Source: Asterionellopsis glacialis (Eukaryota > Bacillariophyta > Plagiogrammaphyceae > Rhaphoneidales > Asterionellopsidaceae). Taken from it: a stretch of 21,610 nt of DNA. Position numbers and translations under genes: made by a program. Each line of letters starts with the position of its first letter. Position 1 is the first letter of the stretch. Location: contig WKLE02005378.1 in NCBI GenBank assembly GCA_014885115.2, forward strand, positions 1 through 21,610, written 5' to 3'. Below, in pieces: positions 9,661-18,764 of this stretch. Below the pieces are notes generated by a model. That model made no database searches. It worked only from the letters and a program-made list of their open reading frames with translations, and was not told the origin of the DNA.

Positions 9661-10317
9661 TTAAGGTTCGACCGATTCTATGTTCTTCTTAAATTTAGAG
9701 CGCCTGATTTCCTCGATCTCTTCTTCTTTATTATCCTGTACGATTGGGTGGTTTATATAAGGAGAGGGCTTTGGCTCAGCTATTTTTTTGTCAGTATCAG
9801 TGTCATCTTTTTGTTTAGAATCATCCGACACAGTGCCTCCTTTACGACAGAACATTCCTCTCTTTTCAGCATACCCAAGAAGAGCTATTCCGAAAGACAA
9901 CACAGGCACTGTGATTCCTGCTTTAGCTCCGGAACTTATTCCACTGTCACTTTCTGTGTTCTTCGATTTGTCACTGGTATCATCTTCGCTATCATCCTCA
10001 CTCTCGCCCATATCACCGCCACCCGAATCGATCCAGAACCAGTCACATCCTGCCATCTCACACTCATCCCAATCATCATAAGCCATACAGGGCAACGGAT
10101 AACCATCACAATAAAAATTCCCATAACCATCCGGATAGATACCCCACCCTGCCTCAGAGCACGTTATACTAGTCGCATAAGATATGCACGACCATGGCGT
10201 TCTTGTGCACCATCCGTCGTCGTCGTCTCCATTTCCCGTATCAAGTAATAGAAGAAGTATAACAATTACATGCTTCGCAAATATTTGTATACCGAAGTTT
10301 TCAAGTGGCAAAACCAT
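9661..10317 (-). CDS. Small membrane protein with Cys/Trp-rich ectodomain, unknown function
   Basis: 218 residues, family not recognised. It has an N-terminal hydrophobic segment (FAKHVIVILLLLL, about 13-25) that reads as a signal peptide or anchor, then DDDD and a compact region (37-91) with seven cysteines at 37, 44, 53, 70, 77, 86 and 91. That region is rich in Trp, Tyr, Gly and Asp and ends AGCDWFW. A very acidic Ser/Asp linker follows (about 96-128), then a short hydrophobic helix (about 133-150) and a charged tail with a Lys/Asp-rich stretch and EEEIEEIRRSKFKKN. The simplest reading is a type I surface or endomembrane protein with a disulfide-bonded head. Start: the frame extends to 10464, but only from a TTG codon; 10317 is the first ATG. 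The flanks are gene-poor. Confidence 0.7.
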   Translation of the reverse strand: MVLPLENFGIQIFAKHVIVILLLLLDTGNGDDDDGWCTRTPWSCISYATSITCSEAGWGIYPDGYGNFYCDGYPLPCMAYDDWDECEMAGCDWFWIDSGGGDMGESEDDSEDDTSDKSKNTESDSGISSGAKAGITVPVLSFGIALLGYAEKRGMFCRKGGTVSDDSKQKDDTDTDKKIAEPKPSPYINHPIVQDNKEEEIEEIRRSKFKKNIESVEP

Positions 10318-11404
10318 GGTTATATGCTGTACGACTCGTATTTTGCTGTTTTTGTTTCTTTTGGATGAATGAGAACCCGACTTACATCCATCATCTATCC
10401 ACAATTTGAGACCGAGGCGACAAGAATTCGACGGAGCATGTTGAAGCAGAACACAATGGCACAAGTCGAAGAAAGTGTCTCATTTCCGTAATGCTTACCT
10501 ATATCTATGAGAACCCATTGATTTGAAAAAAAGGCCTTGCTACCGTAATTAATATTGCAATGATCTGGTTAGTGGACTAGAAGAGAGGAGAGAGTCATTG
10601 CAGATGTAGCCGCCTAACCAAGAGATACTCTTGATGTAACACCGGCTCTCGTCTCCAAGACTTTGTGCCAACCATACCACTAAGTCTCTTTTGATAGACG
10701 TCTCTTCCGCGGCAATGAATGACAGCTTAACACAAAAAAGGTATCTTTTAGATGGAATGTAAGAAAGTGGAAATAATGGATGCAAATATTAAAAATCACT
10801 ATCCTGAACCCTCATATTGCGATCGTACCTCTTGACTCTTGAACAAACCCATTTCTTCGAAAATCTCGAGCGGAAGTGAATGTAGAACGAAAACAGAAGA
10901 AAAAGAAATTGAGACAATAGACTTTTGAACTTGAACTCTGAACTCCCCTTTTCTACTTGATTTGAATTTGCAATAAACAGGGTCTTACAGAAACGAAGTT
11001 CTGCAGGTTCTAGCACTAAAAAAGTGCATGTATAAAAAATAAGACAATATCGAAGACTACAGGTATTGTTATCAGGATCCAGCGCAAGGAGTGCGGTAAT
11101 TGAACAAAGAGGGCAGACTTCTGATTATAATATTGCTAATACGCCATTTTCGGATAGATCTTCTACATGAGCTCCATGTTTGTGATTCTCCTTCTGCATT
11201 TGCGAAGGTTAAAAAAGAGATAGTAACATGGGTAGAGAAAACGAACTACATTTGTAGCTTCATCAGCATCGGTCCTTAGAGCTCAGAGTATCTACACCAT
11301 GAGACATTTAGTGAAAAATTAATTACTTCAATTGCCATTGATTGAAAATACAAGGCTGACTAAATTATCCATGAAAAACGTTAGCTTACAGAATCTTTTC
11401 CAAC
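10318..11404. other. Intergenic stretch, no gene supported
   Basis: Two minus-strand open frames (10549-10785 and 10789-11016) show no recognisable protein; the first begins with TTG. A second copy of the 16-mer CAGGATCCAGCGCAAG lies at about 11074-11089. GTAAGT and GGTAAGC donor-like sites occur on the minus strand near 10385 and 10500, so a 5' UTR intron of the membrane protein gene is possible but unproven. Confidence 0.5.
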
Positions 11405-12187
11405 CTATGCGGACTCGTTGATATCAAAAACTGCCTTGATTGGTTGTCCTTGATCGTCCCGCTGAACTCTTAACCCTCCCTTTTGAATTTCATCACCAAT
11501 ATAAATTTCTGGATTGAATCCAACATCAGCTACAGCAAACCCATCGGAAATATCTGATACTGATCCGTCCACTTTGGTAAAGGCTACTTTGTTTTGAACA
11601 CAATCCATTTCTGAATCCCCCGGAGCAAGCCATACCTCCAAGGCTTTTGCATATGGTCCACCAAAATTTTGTGGTCGTAGTTGATGTTTGGCATATTCTA
11701 AAATGAGACGCTTTTGGGATATAACAGCTTCAGCTTCTGTAGGGATAGATGCACCCTTGAGGTCTTTGTCTTCTGTACACCGTGCGATTTTCCCAACAAA
11801 CCAAAATGTTGTTTCATCATTCAATGGACTACGAACGTATAGATCGGAACAACACTCGGATCCATACTTCTTTCGAAGGTCATCAAATGTATTGGCTGCC
11901 ACTCGGAGTGGCTTAGTTCCTGATCCTGTGTACCCCGTCACAGTTCGAACTTTCCCATCATTTGTAGAAGGGCCACTTTTTGCCGTTGCTGGAGACCCGA
12001 ATCCACCGCCTCCTCCACCAGCAGCCTTTTTGGAGACCTTTTTCTTAGGTTTAGCCCAGAGCTGACGGATACGATTTGTTGAATACTGTTGACGTTCGAT
12101 AAGCAACTGTTGTGGTGAAAAGCCTTCAGCTGAGTTGGATGCCAAGACAACCAATAGTACGAAATTAGAAATGGTGCAAAATCTCAT
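11405..12187 (-). CDS. Predicted plastid-targeted protein of unknown function
   Basis: 260 residues. The N terminus is a typical bipartite presequence of secondary red plastids: a signal peptide (about 1-22) with cleavage predicted before Phe23 (SAEG|FSP), then a basic, acid-poor transit peptide (RQQYSTNRIRQLWAKPKKK) and a Gly-rich linker. The presumed mature domain begins about residue 80, with LRVAANTFDDLRKKYG, ECCSDLYVRSP, FWFVGKIAR and LEVWLAPGDSEMDCVQ. It looks like a compact mixed alpha/beta fold without membrane helices or obvious cofactor motifs. I do not recognise the family and assign no function. Plastid localisation is an inference from the presequence. The gene is divergent from the acidic repeat protein gene, sharing a promoter region of about 650 bp. 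Confidence 0.85.
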   Translation of the reverse strand: MRFCTISNFVLLVVLASNSAEGFSPQQLLIERQQYSTNRIRQLWAKPKKKVSKKAAGGGGGGFGSPATAKSGPSTNDGKVRTVTGYTGSGTKPLRVAANTFDDLRKKYGSECCSDLYVRSPLNDETTFWFVGKIARCTEDKDLKGASIPTEAEAVISQKRLILEYAKHQLRPQNFGGPYAKALEVWLAPGDSEMDCVQNKVAFTKVDGSVSDISDGFAVADVGFNPEIYIGDEIQKGGLRVQRDDQGQPIKAVFDINESA

Positions 12188-12842
12188 GGTCTCAAAATTC
12201 TAAATTATTTTTTGTAGCCCTCGAATGAATTCCCTTTTTAAAATTGTGTCCGACTCCTGAAGAGTAAATATATTATTGATAAAGTATAGACACTTGGGTC
12301 AAAATGGGTTTGGTGTATGGTTTGATGGGTTGTCTTTTTCTGTGTCGTTGCTCGATAGATCTGTGTTGCCCTTCAAGTGTGTGTCCCTTGCTGTGATGTA
12401 ATTTTGAGAAAGTTCTTCGGTTTTGGTGTGTTGATGTTCCATCTGGACTTCGTGCGTCACATGGTAAACTCATAACCAGTTAGTACTGTAATTTTTTTCA
12501 CAAGGTACTGTCGGTCTGTCTGCCTGACTGTACGGCAACACGACAGAACCGGTTGTCCCAAAAAAATAATCTTCCCGCCAGAATCCGTAAAGATTGACGG
12601 CGGGATTGTAAACCACGATTCATTCAATCAGCGGTGGCTCCACTGTAGGAAAAATGTTTTTTTTCCTATTAATCACGTAGAATCGAACGTCCATGACGGC
12701 GGCGGAGCAGCAGCTTCCACTTTTGGAATGTTTTCTTTGGGTTCTATACAAAGATCTCACACAATTTTTCGAATCAAAGAATCATTTTTACTCCACGGTG
12801 CAAACCCAAGCTCGCGACATTATAGTAGTAAGTAATCCCAAG
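12188..12842. promoter_or_regulatory. Divergent promoter region
   Basis: It lies between the plastid protein and the acidic repeat protein. The T-rich/GT-rich first half shows no motif I can name. The E2F-like inverted pair is at 12572-12605. If translation of the downstream gene started at 12693, the region would be about 150 bp shorter. Confidence 0.5.
12572..12605. promoter_or_regulatory. Inverted pair of E2F-like sites
   Basis: TTCCCGCC (12572-12579) and its inverse GGCGGGA (12599-12605) lie 19 bp apart, with complementary AATC and GATT inside, so the segment could also fold into a stem. TTCCCGCC matches the E2F/DP consensus TTTSSCGC in seven of eight positions. Binding is an inference from the motif only. 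Confidence 0.4.
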
Positions 12843-13763
12843 ATGACAAACAACACTGAAGTAACCACCGAAATTACTAGTCCCAAGGAAGAGTCGACTG
12901 TAGCAAATGTTAGCTCAAGTCCGAACGAAAGTCAAGAAGAAACCAAGTCTACAACACCGACAGTTACTGCTCCTGAAGCTACTGTGGAATCAGAGGCCAC
13001 AGTGACTGAGCCGTCCCCTTCTCCCGCCAAGAAGGAACCCGAAACTACCGCTCCCACCAAAGATGACACATCCGGTGAGACGAAAGACGAGACACCACCT
13101 GTAAGCAGCGAGGAACCCTCAACTACCGCAAAGGAAACGTCTCCTAGCAAGAAGGAATCAGAGACTCCGGAAGCAAACGACAGCGACAAGTCAAATGCTA
13201 ATGTAACCAAAGACGAAGAGTCTCCTGGAAGCGCTGAAGAACGGTCAACCACCACCACCAAGGAATCGTCTCCTACAAAGAAGGATGCTGAGGCTGAGGC
13301 TGAAACTGATGCTCCTTCCAAGGACAATGAATCTACTGAGGCTGAGGCTGAAACTGGTGCTCCTTCCAAGGACAATGAATCTTCCAAGATGGATGTAGAC
13401 CCAGAAAACGCCCCAAGTGACGAGGAAAAGAATGCCGAAGAAGAAAAGAAGAAGCGTGGCAGCCCTACTCCTCAACCGGAAGATCATCCCGAAGCGAAGA
13501 AAGTTGCGGTGGAAGCAGCTCCAACTACCACGGTCGAAGAAAAGAAAGATGAAGTCAGCAAGGCTGGTGAAGACACTGCAAGTGAGGAGAAGAAGGATGG
13601 TTCCATTGCTCAATCAGCTGAGGAAAAGACTATGGAAACGGAAACTGCTGCTTCAACGGAAGAAACGAAGGAAGTCCCCGCTACCAAAAAATTGGTGCAA
13701 GAGATAGAGAAGAAAGCAGACACTGGTGTCGCAGCATCCCCAGGAGTTTCTGTTTCTGCTTAA
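12843..13763 (+). CDS. Acidic, repetitive, intrinsically disordered protein
   Basis: 306 residues from ATG 12843, dominated by Glu, Lys, Thr, Ser, Ala and Pro, with almost no large hydrophobic residues and no known domain. Degenerate repeats each begin SPxKK (SPAKKEPE, SPSKKESE, SPTKKDAE) about 40 residues apart, followed by an exact-frame 16-residue tandem duplication. A basic KKKRGS...EAKK stretch near the middle could be a nuclear localisation signal. Such proteins are often nuclear or scaffold-like, but no role can be read here. The frame is open back to ATG 12693; those 50 extra residues are hydrophobic and compositionally unlike the rest, so I treat them as 5' UTR, though they could be real. 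Confidence 0.75.
   Translation: MTNNTEVTTEITSPKEESTVANVSSSPNESQEETKSTTPTVTAPEATVESEATVTEPSPSPAKKEPETTAPTKDDTSGETKDETPPVSSEEPSTTAKETSPSKKESETPEANDSDKSNANVTKDEESPGSAEERSTTTTKESSPTKKDAEAEAETDAPSKDNESTEAEAETGAPSKDNESSKMDVDPENAPSDEEKNAEEEKKKRGSPTPQPEDHPEAKKVAVEAAPTTTVEEKKDEVSKAGEDTASEEKKDGSIAQSAEEKTMETETAASTEETKEVPATKKLVQEIEKKADTGVAASPGVSVSA
13288..13383 (+). repeat. 48-bp tandem duplication inside the acidic protein gene
   Basis: Two adjacent 48-bp copies (13288-13335 and 13336-13383) differ at about two positions, one changing Asp to Gly. Each encodes 16 residues (core AEAETxAPSKDNES). The near-identity suggests a recent expansion. Confidence 0.92.
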
Positions 13764-15367
13764 AATAGCGTTCCATCAGATCTCTTGCAACGCATACACA
13801 ATATTCCACTCGTACTGTTTCCATGAGTGCACCTCATCTCATATCAAGATCAGAACAAATAGTCAGAAAGGATAAACTAACTCTCTAGAAGTCAAGGAGT
13901 TATGTCTAACTCAATTCATTATTTAGCCTTTGCTGTATGTATCTCTGTCGTGATTGCTGTCCTAACTGATATTGATTGATTTGGCGTTTTGTATTATTGG
14001 TCATTTTAAAATGATGTAATCTCAATGTACTTTGGCAATGTGCCGCCATCCATTGTTTGCACCCCGCAAGAAAGACATGAACGAGATGGTCCTATCCCTA
14101 TTTTAAGTTTTTCTAATTGAAGTTCGTGAGTTCTTGGATCTTGTAAAAAAACAATATTGTCTGTCTGAAGTCCTGAAAACTGTCACACCGACAGCGAGAG
14201 GCATCGAAACAAGCTCGTATGGTAACTGGTATGTCCTTTGTCCTTGGAGAGACTGACTGACTGTCGGAACATCAGAATGCAGCTTTGTTCTATATTATAT
14301 TGTAAGTATTTAGAAGATAAGTGTTTCCGGGTTTCCGAAGAATGAATCATCCAATCAACGCATCGATAAACAGCAGGCGGCTTTTCTTTTCTGGAACATT
14401 CGGGAAAATTGTTCAACCACGAAGTACATGTATTAATTTTACGTAGAATTTTTTAGATTGTTTCCAACTATTCCCCGCCCATGCATGTTCCAGGTTCCCA
14501 ATAAATAGACTGTGATAGAAACTGAAGAAGAAAGTGCAACAATGTGACATATTATATTACTTATAGTAGTCTTGATGCTGACACCAGGCTTTTCTTTCAT
14601 AGCAATACATACCTAAGTGCTACTTGTGGTCCAACGTTCATACTTCTGAGTACCTTGTATTTTCAGTAGGTAGGAAGGTACATCCCCCAAAAGTATCTCG
14701 TACTCCTCGGGATCTGGTACTGAACCAGTGTAATAAACGTACAGTACTTTGGCACGTAGAATATCCTGTGAAGGTAACACAAGATCATGTGGACTATCAT
14801 CCCAAAAGTACCTTGCCTAGATTCTGGATCTTGAGTAATATCATAATCTCTTTCCAAACAATCGCAAGTAAAATAATATATATATGTTCCATGATCCCAG
14901 AGCTGACGGTCTATAAATGATATTTATTGAACATGCCTCAGACGTCAATTTTACACCAGTCAATTTTTTTGGTTGTCACGCACCCTGATAGAAACACTAC
15001 GAGTAATCCTACCTGACCCTATTTGGACGATACCGCTAAAGCGAATGCAAGATATTTGGACGTCCGAGCTGTGCCTGTCCACCAGTTAGAATCCCTTGTA
15101 CAATACCCTACTAACTAGCGAGCAAATCAGCATCGCGCTACCGTCCCAGGCAGATAGCAGCGTTGAGCAGAAACTTTAAAAAGTGCTGGACCTTTGTGAA
15201 AGCACAACGAAAGACCATCTCGGGCAATCATCTGAGGATACTACCAGGGGTACCGACCCGATCCGACAAGGCGGAATTGATTGATTTGGATTGTTTGTTC
15301 AACGCAGGGAGTGCATGTTTGAGTTGATTGTGTTCTTGTAGTCCAAAACACATTCTTTGACACTACA
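13764..15367. other. 1.6-kb intergenic stretch without a supportable gene
   Basis: Stops are frequent in all frames. Open frames at 14183-14416 (-) and 14624-14920 (+) show no protein-like composition. The stretch contains the 3' end of the acidic protein gene and the promoter and 5' UTR of the Mei2-like gene. A GTAC-enriched segment lies at 14650-14811. A 7-bp inverted repeat CCGACAG/CTGTCGG (14188 and 14261) is within chance. I saw no tRNA or snRNA signature. Confidence 0.5.
14650..14811. repeat. GTAC-enriched segment upstream of the Mei2-like gene
   Basis: GTAC starts at 14650, 14678, 14700, 14717, 14739, 14744 and 14808, seven copies in 162 bp against about 0.6 expected. The first and last are both AGTACCTTG. 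This resembles the segments upstream of the CRAL-TRIO and hydroxylase genes in motif but not in longer sequence. Confidence 0.6.
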
Positions 15368-18300
15368 ATGCATTTAGGACACGGTACGAATAACGTGGAC
15401 CACGGTGCAAATGGTGGAGCATCCAGCAATAACCTTTCAAGTCGTACGACAAATGGAAGTTACCGTAGTGCCAGCACACCACCAACATCTGCAGTATCGC
15501 CATTGTCTTCCATGAAACAACAGCAACAAATAGGCGATGAAATACGACGACTTCAAACTCCACCTCCTCCGGGGTTTAATGCGGGTGGTGGTTCCACCAC
15601 TGCTGCAGCAGCAGCAACTGCCAATGGGCTATCTGGAACTAGAGGGGGAGGTCAAGGGCGACAACAACAACAGCAACGAGCAGAATCACCTTCGTTACAT
15701 GATTCACCCATTTTAGCTTCCGGTTTAGAGAATTATGATGGTGCTGCTTTACGATTGATGGGATCTGTGTCTGCTCCTCCTCCGCCTGGATTCGTGGAAA
15801 CGTCGTCCGGACGAGCATCATCATCGTTATGGGGTCATCAGGAAAGCGGTAGTGGTGGTGGTGGCAGTAGTATATTTGGCAGTGGTGGTGGTAGGACGTC
15901 AAGCTTCACGAATTTAGCCAACTTGTTAGGGACAGGTTTGGCAGAATCGATGGATGATTCTACCCGACCCGAACAACTTCAGTCCGGAGGATTGTTTCCA
16001 AATACCGGCGTCACAACCACGTTTGAATCTTTGTTAGATGAGTCTTCTGTCCCCGCACCTGCACCGACGCATTCTAATTCTCAACGTCATCACATTCATC
16101 ATCATCAACGGACAGGACCATCCACCGCAAATGCTGGTACAACCACCTCGGCAAGTGGTAGCAGCAACAACAGCAACGGCAACGGTGTATCTTCTTCTTC
16201 TTCTTTTGGAGGTTCGGATCTTAGCTTTGCCAGGCAATCCCGTCACGCTGCCTCAAGATTGATTCGAAGTGGTGGCGGAAGTGGAGGTTATGCAGGTGGA
16301 CCAATGCATTTGGATGCTTCATCTACATTGTTGCCACCCATGTCATCTGTTCAACATCAGCAACAACAACAACAACAACAACGCCGTCAACTTAAGGATG
16401 GAGAAGATTTTTCATCCCTGAAAGAACGGCAAGGCGGTGAGGGTGGTCATCATCAGCACCAGCACGATGAGTCAAGCTCATTGGGTATCTTTGCTGAATC
16501 ATCATCAAATAGTAATAACCGCAACAAATTTCAGATCCCTACGAGGAATGATCATCCCGGTATGAAAGTTATTATGGAACCTTTGGATTTAGGGCGAAAA
16601 TCTGCACCACCTCAATTCGAATTTGCTCTCAGTGGTGGCAATTCGAATGATTTATTGAATAATCGCCATCAGATGGAACAACAGCAGCAGCAGCAGCAGC
16701 GATCCAATGTGAGGATCGTAGTTCCTAAACATGCCGTGACAACTACCGCGACCAAACCCGGAATGTCCAATGCTCAACCTACCACTACTACATCCACTGG
16801 CAATCGATCCTCGAATCAACTTCAAGATGAGTTGCGTCCCTTTGTATGGGATGTTCATAGTGCAACAGAACCGAGTCGATCATTGGTCATTTGGAATGCC
16901 TATGCTCTTCATGTGTCGGACATCAAAATGACGTGTGAGGCATTTGGTGTGTTGGAGGCGTTCCGATCCGACTTTGCCGACCGGGGTGTTATTTTTGTGG
17001 GATACTACGATATACGCAGTGCTCAATATGCTGCCGTTGAATTGAAGGCTTGTCTTCAACGATTTTCTCCTCCTGCCAATGACAGTGGCCACAGTAGTGA
17101 CTTGATCGACGTCGAGTACTGCGTCCCACTTAATTCATCGTCGGCGAACGATGAAAGTTTAATCGTTTTGTCCCATATGCCTCCGGATGTGGACGAAGAA
17201 ACCTTGAGCAACATTATTGCCTCCTATGGATCTGTGCGTTCCTTGGCCCGTAACGGAGCAGGTGGTGGGCGATATGGGAATATATCTTCCTCATCCTCGT
17301 CGTTTTCTTCGTACATTGTGGAATTTCATAACATTCAAGATGCAAAGCAAGCATTGCTTGAATTGGAAAGCACACAACCATGGGGAGCCGATGTTATGGT
17401 CGACGTGGGTACACGAAATCCCGTGGATCGGAAAAAAGGCAGAGAATTACTAGCTTTGATGGGCCGTTGGCGACAACAAGGAGGAGGTGGCGGGAATGTT
17501 GCTAGCCCTTCTGCTACTAATACAGGTAGGGGTAGGGATGCTGCTGGTCGAAATCCGTATCAAGACAATAGGCAGAACAACAATAGAAATGTTAACCAAC
17601 ATGGCACTGACCAACATTCCACCCAACACACACAGCAGCAACAACAACAGACAACTACCCAGCTTGTGCTGGGTCCTGATGGGCAATATTCGTATGTAGT
17701 TGTACATCCGAATCAACATCATGTGGACAATGTTGGGCATTACCACTCCGCAGCAGGTGCTGACTCTCACGCTATTCGAGTCCTTCAGCAACAGGGTCAA
17801 GCTTCAGCACCAGCACAGCATTATGTTCACGGGCCGCACGGGACGTATGTTGCGTCCGTCCAACAGAATTCGTCTCCTCATATGGCGGCACCTTCACAGC
17901 AACATTATTGGCAACATGCCGCAGCCACACAACAAGCTGCCATGCCGCCTCATCAGTACCATCAGATATCCGTTAATTCTCATCAGTACGTAGATGGTCA
18001 TTCGTATGCAGCAAATGCTGGAAATCCTTATTACGCCCATGTTCCTGTGTCAGCACCCAAGCTTGGTGGGAATCCTGATTCTAGTGTATCAAGTGGCAGT
18101 GCAAGTGGTGGACCACTTGCTGGACTCGGAGTACAAATGGATGCCATGACCATTAGGACTGTGAGCGGAGGAGGAGGAGGAGGCGGTGGTGCTGGTAATG
18201 ACGAAAAGGATAACACGCACCTCACGTTGGATATCAAGTCTGTCGATAGTGGACGCGACACGAGAACCTCCCTCATGGTACGAAATATTCCCAACAAGTA

Positions 18301-18679
18301 TACTCAACAAATGTTGTTGTCCGAATTGACGGAAAATGGGCACGGACCTGGAAAAATCGATTTCTTTTATTTACCAATTGATTTCAAAAACAGGTGTAAT
18401 AGAGGGTACGCTTTTGTTAATTTTGTGGATTATCGGGATATTGTACCATTCCACCGTCAGTATTATGGACAACATTGGAAAGTTTTCAACAGTGATAAGA
18501 TATGTGATATTACGTATGCACGCATTCAGGGTAAAACAGGTATGTTGAAACGATTTGAAAATTCTGTTTTGATGGAAAAAGATGATGAATACAAACCTTT
18601 AGTTTTTGTCAGTCATGGGAACGAAAAGGGAAAGCGAGTCCAATTTCCTGCATCGTCTCCGTCACCGGCACCTGCATAG
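15368..18679 (+). CDS. Mei2-like RNA-binding protein, three RRMs
   Basis: 1103 residues without an intron. The C-terminal RRM (about 967-1065) is the diagnostic Mei2-type RRM: SLMVRNIPNKYTQQMLL, then GKIDFFYLPIDFKNRCNRGYAFVNF, WKVFNSDKICDITYARIQGK and a following helix. Two more RRMs lie at about 500-575 (LVIWNAYALHVS...GVIFVGYYD) and 596-680 (LIVLSHMPPDVDEETL...YIVEF), as in plant and fungal Mei2 proteins. The rest is low complexity: polyQ near residues 325-340 and 440, Gly/Ser/Asn-rich runs, His/Gln-rich 750-900, and a Gly run near 935. Mei2 of fission yeast drives meiosis by binding RNA, and plant relatives act in meiosis and development; the role in diatoms is unknown. The start is the first ATG of the frame with this reading. 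A polyadenylation-like AATAAA follows at 18682. Confidence 0.95.
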   Translation: MHLGHGTNNVDHGANGGASSNNLSSRTTNGSYRSASTPPTSAVSPLSSMKQQQQIGDEIRRLQTPPPPGFNAGGGSTTAAAAATANGLSGTRGGGQGRQQQQQRAESPSLHDSPILASGLENYDGAALRLMGSVSAPPPPGFVETSSGRASSSLWGHQESGSGGGGSSIFGSGGGRTSSFTNLANLLGTGLAESMDDSTRPEQLQSGGLFPNTGVTTTFESLLDESSVPAPAPTHSNSQRHHIHHHQRTGPSTANAGTTTSASGSSNNSNGNGVSSSSSFGGSDLSFARQSRHAASRLIRSGGGSGGYAGGPMHLDASSTLLPPMSSVQHQQQQQQQQRRQLKDGEDFSSLKERQGGEGGHHQHQHDESSSLGIFAESSSNSNNRNKFQIPTRNDHPGMKVIMEPLDLGRKSAPPQFEFALSGGNSNDLLNNRHQMEQQQQQQQRSNVRIVVPKHAVTTTATKPGMSNAQPTTTTSTGNRSSNQLQDELRPFVWDVHSATEPSRSLVIWNAYALHVSDIKMTCEAFGVLEAFRSDFADRGVIFVGYYDIRSAQYAAVELKACLQRFSPPANDSGHSSDLIDVEYCVPLNSSSANDESLIVLSHMPPDVDEETLSNIIASYGSVRSLARNGAGGGRYGNISSSSSSFSSYIVEFHNIQDAKQALLELESTQPWGADVMVDVGTRNPVDRKKGRELLALMGRWRQQGGGGGNVASPSATNTGRGRDAAGRNPYQDNRQNNNRNVNQHGTDQHSTQHTQQQQQQTTTQLVLGPDGQYSYVVVHPNQHHVDNVGHYHSAAGADSHAIRVLQQQGQASAPAQHYVHGPHGTYVASVQQNSSPHMAAPSQQHYWQHAAATQQAAMPPHQYHQISVNSHQYVDGHSYAANAGNPYYAHVPVSAPKLGGNPDSSVSSGSASGGPLAGLGVQMDAMTIRTVSGGGGGGGGAGNDEKDNTHLTLDIKSVDSGRDTRTSLMVRNIPNKYTQQMLLSELTENGHGPGKIDFFYLPIDFKNRCNRGYAFVNFVDYRDIVPFHRQYYGQHWKVFNSDKICDITYARIQGKTGMLKRFENSVLMEKDDEYKPLVFVSHGNEKGKRVQFPASSPSPAPA

Positions 18680-18764
18680 ATAATAAAGAAGTAATTTGCT
18701 GCTAGAGTAGGTACATTGTTTTTAAAAATACCAACTCTTTTTCATGAGAGAAAGGTATACAATT

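Noticed and set aside
10318..10464. N-terminal extension of the small membrane protein to 10464
   Set aside because: It would start at TTG, and no ATG lies in the extension; the ATG at 10317 gives a sensible hydrophobic N terminus.
10549..11016. Two short minus-strand frames
   Set aside because: No protein-like composition or known motif; the first lacks an ATG start.
12932..13387. Long antisense frames across the acidic protein gene
   Set aside because: They are shadows of a low-complexity coding strand (Ser/Val-rich mirror of Glu/Thr/Ala codons).
14624..14920. 98-codon plus-strand frame
   Set aside because: It overlaps the GTAC-rich segment and shows no recognisable domain.
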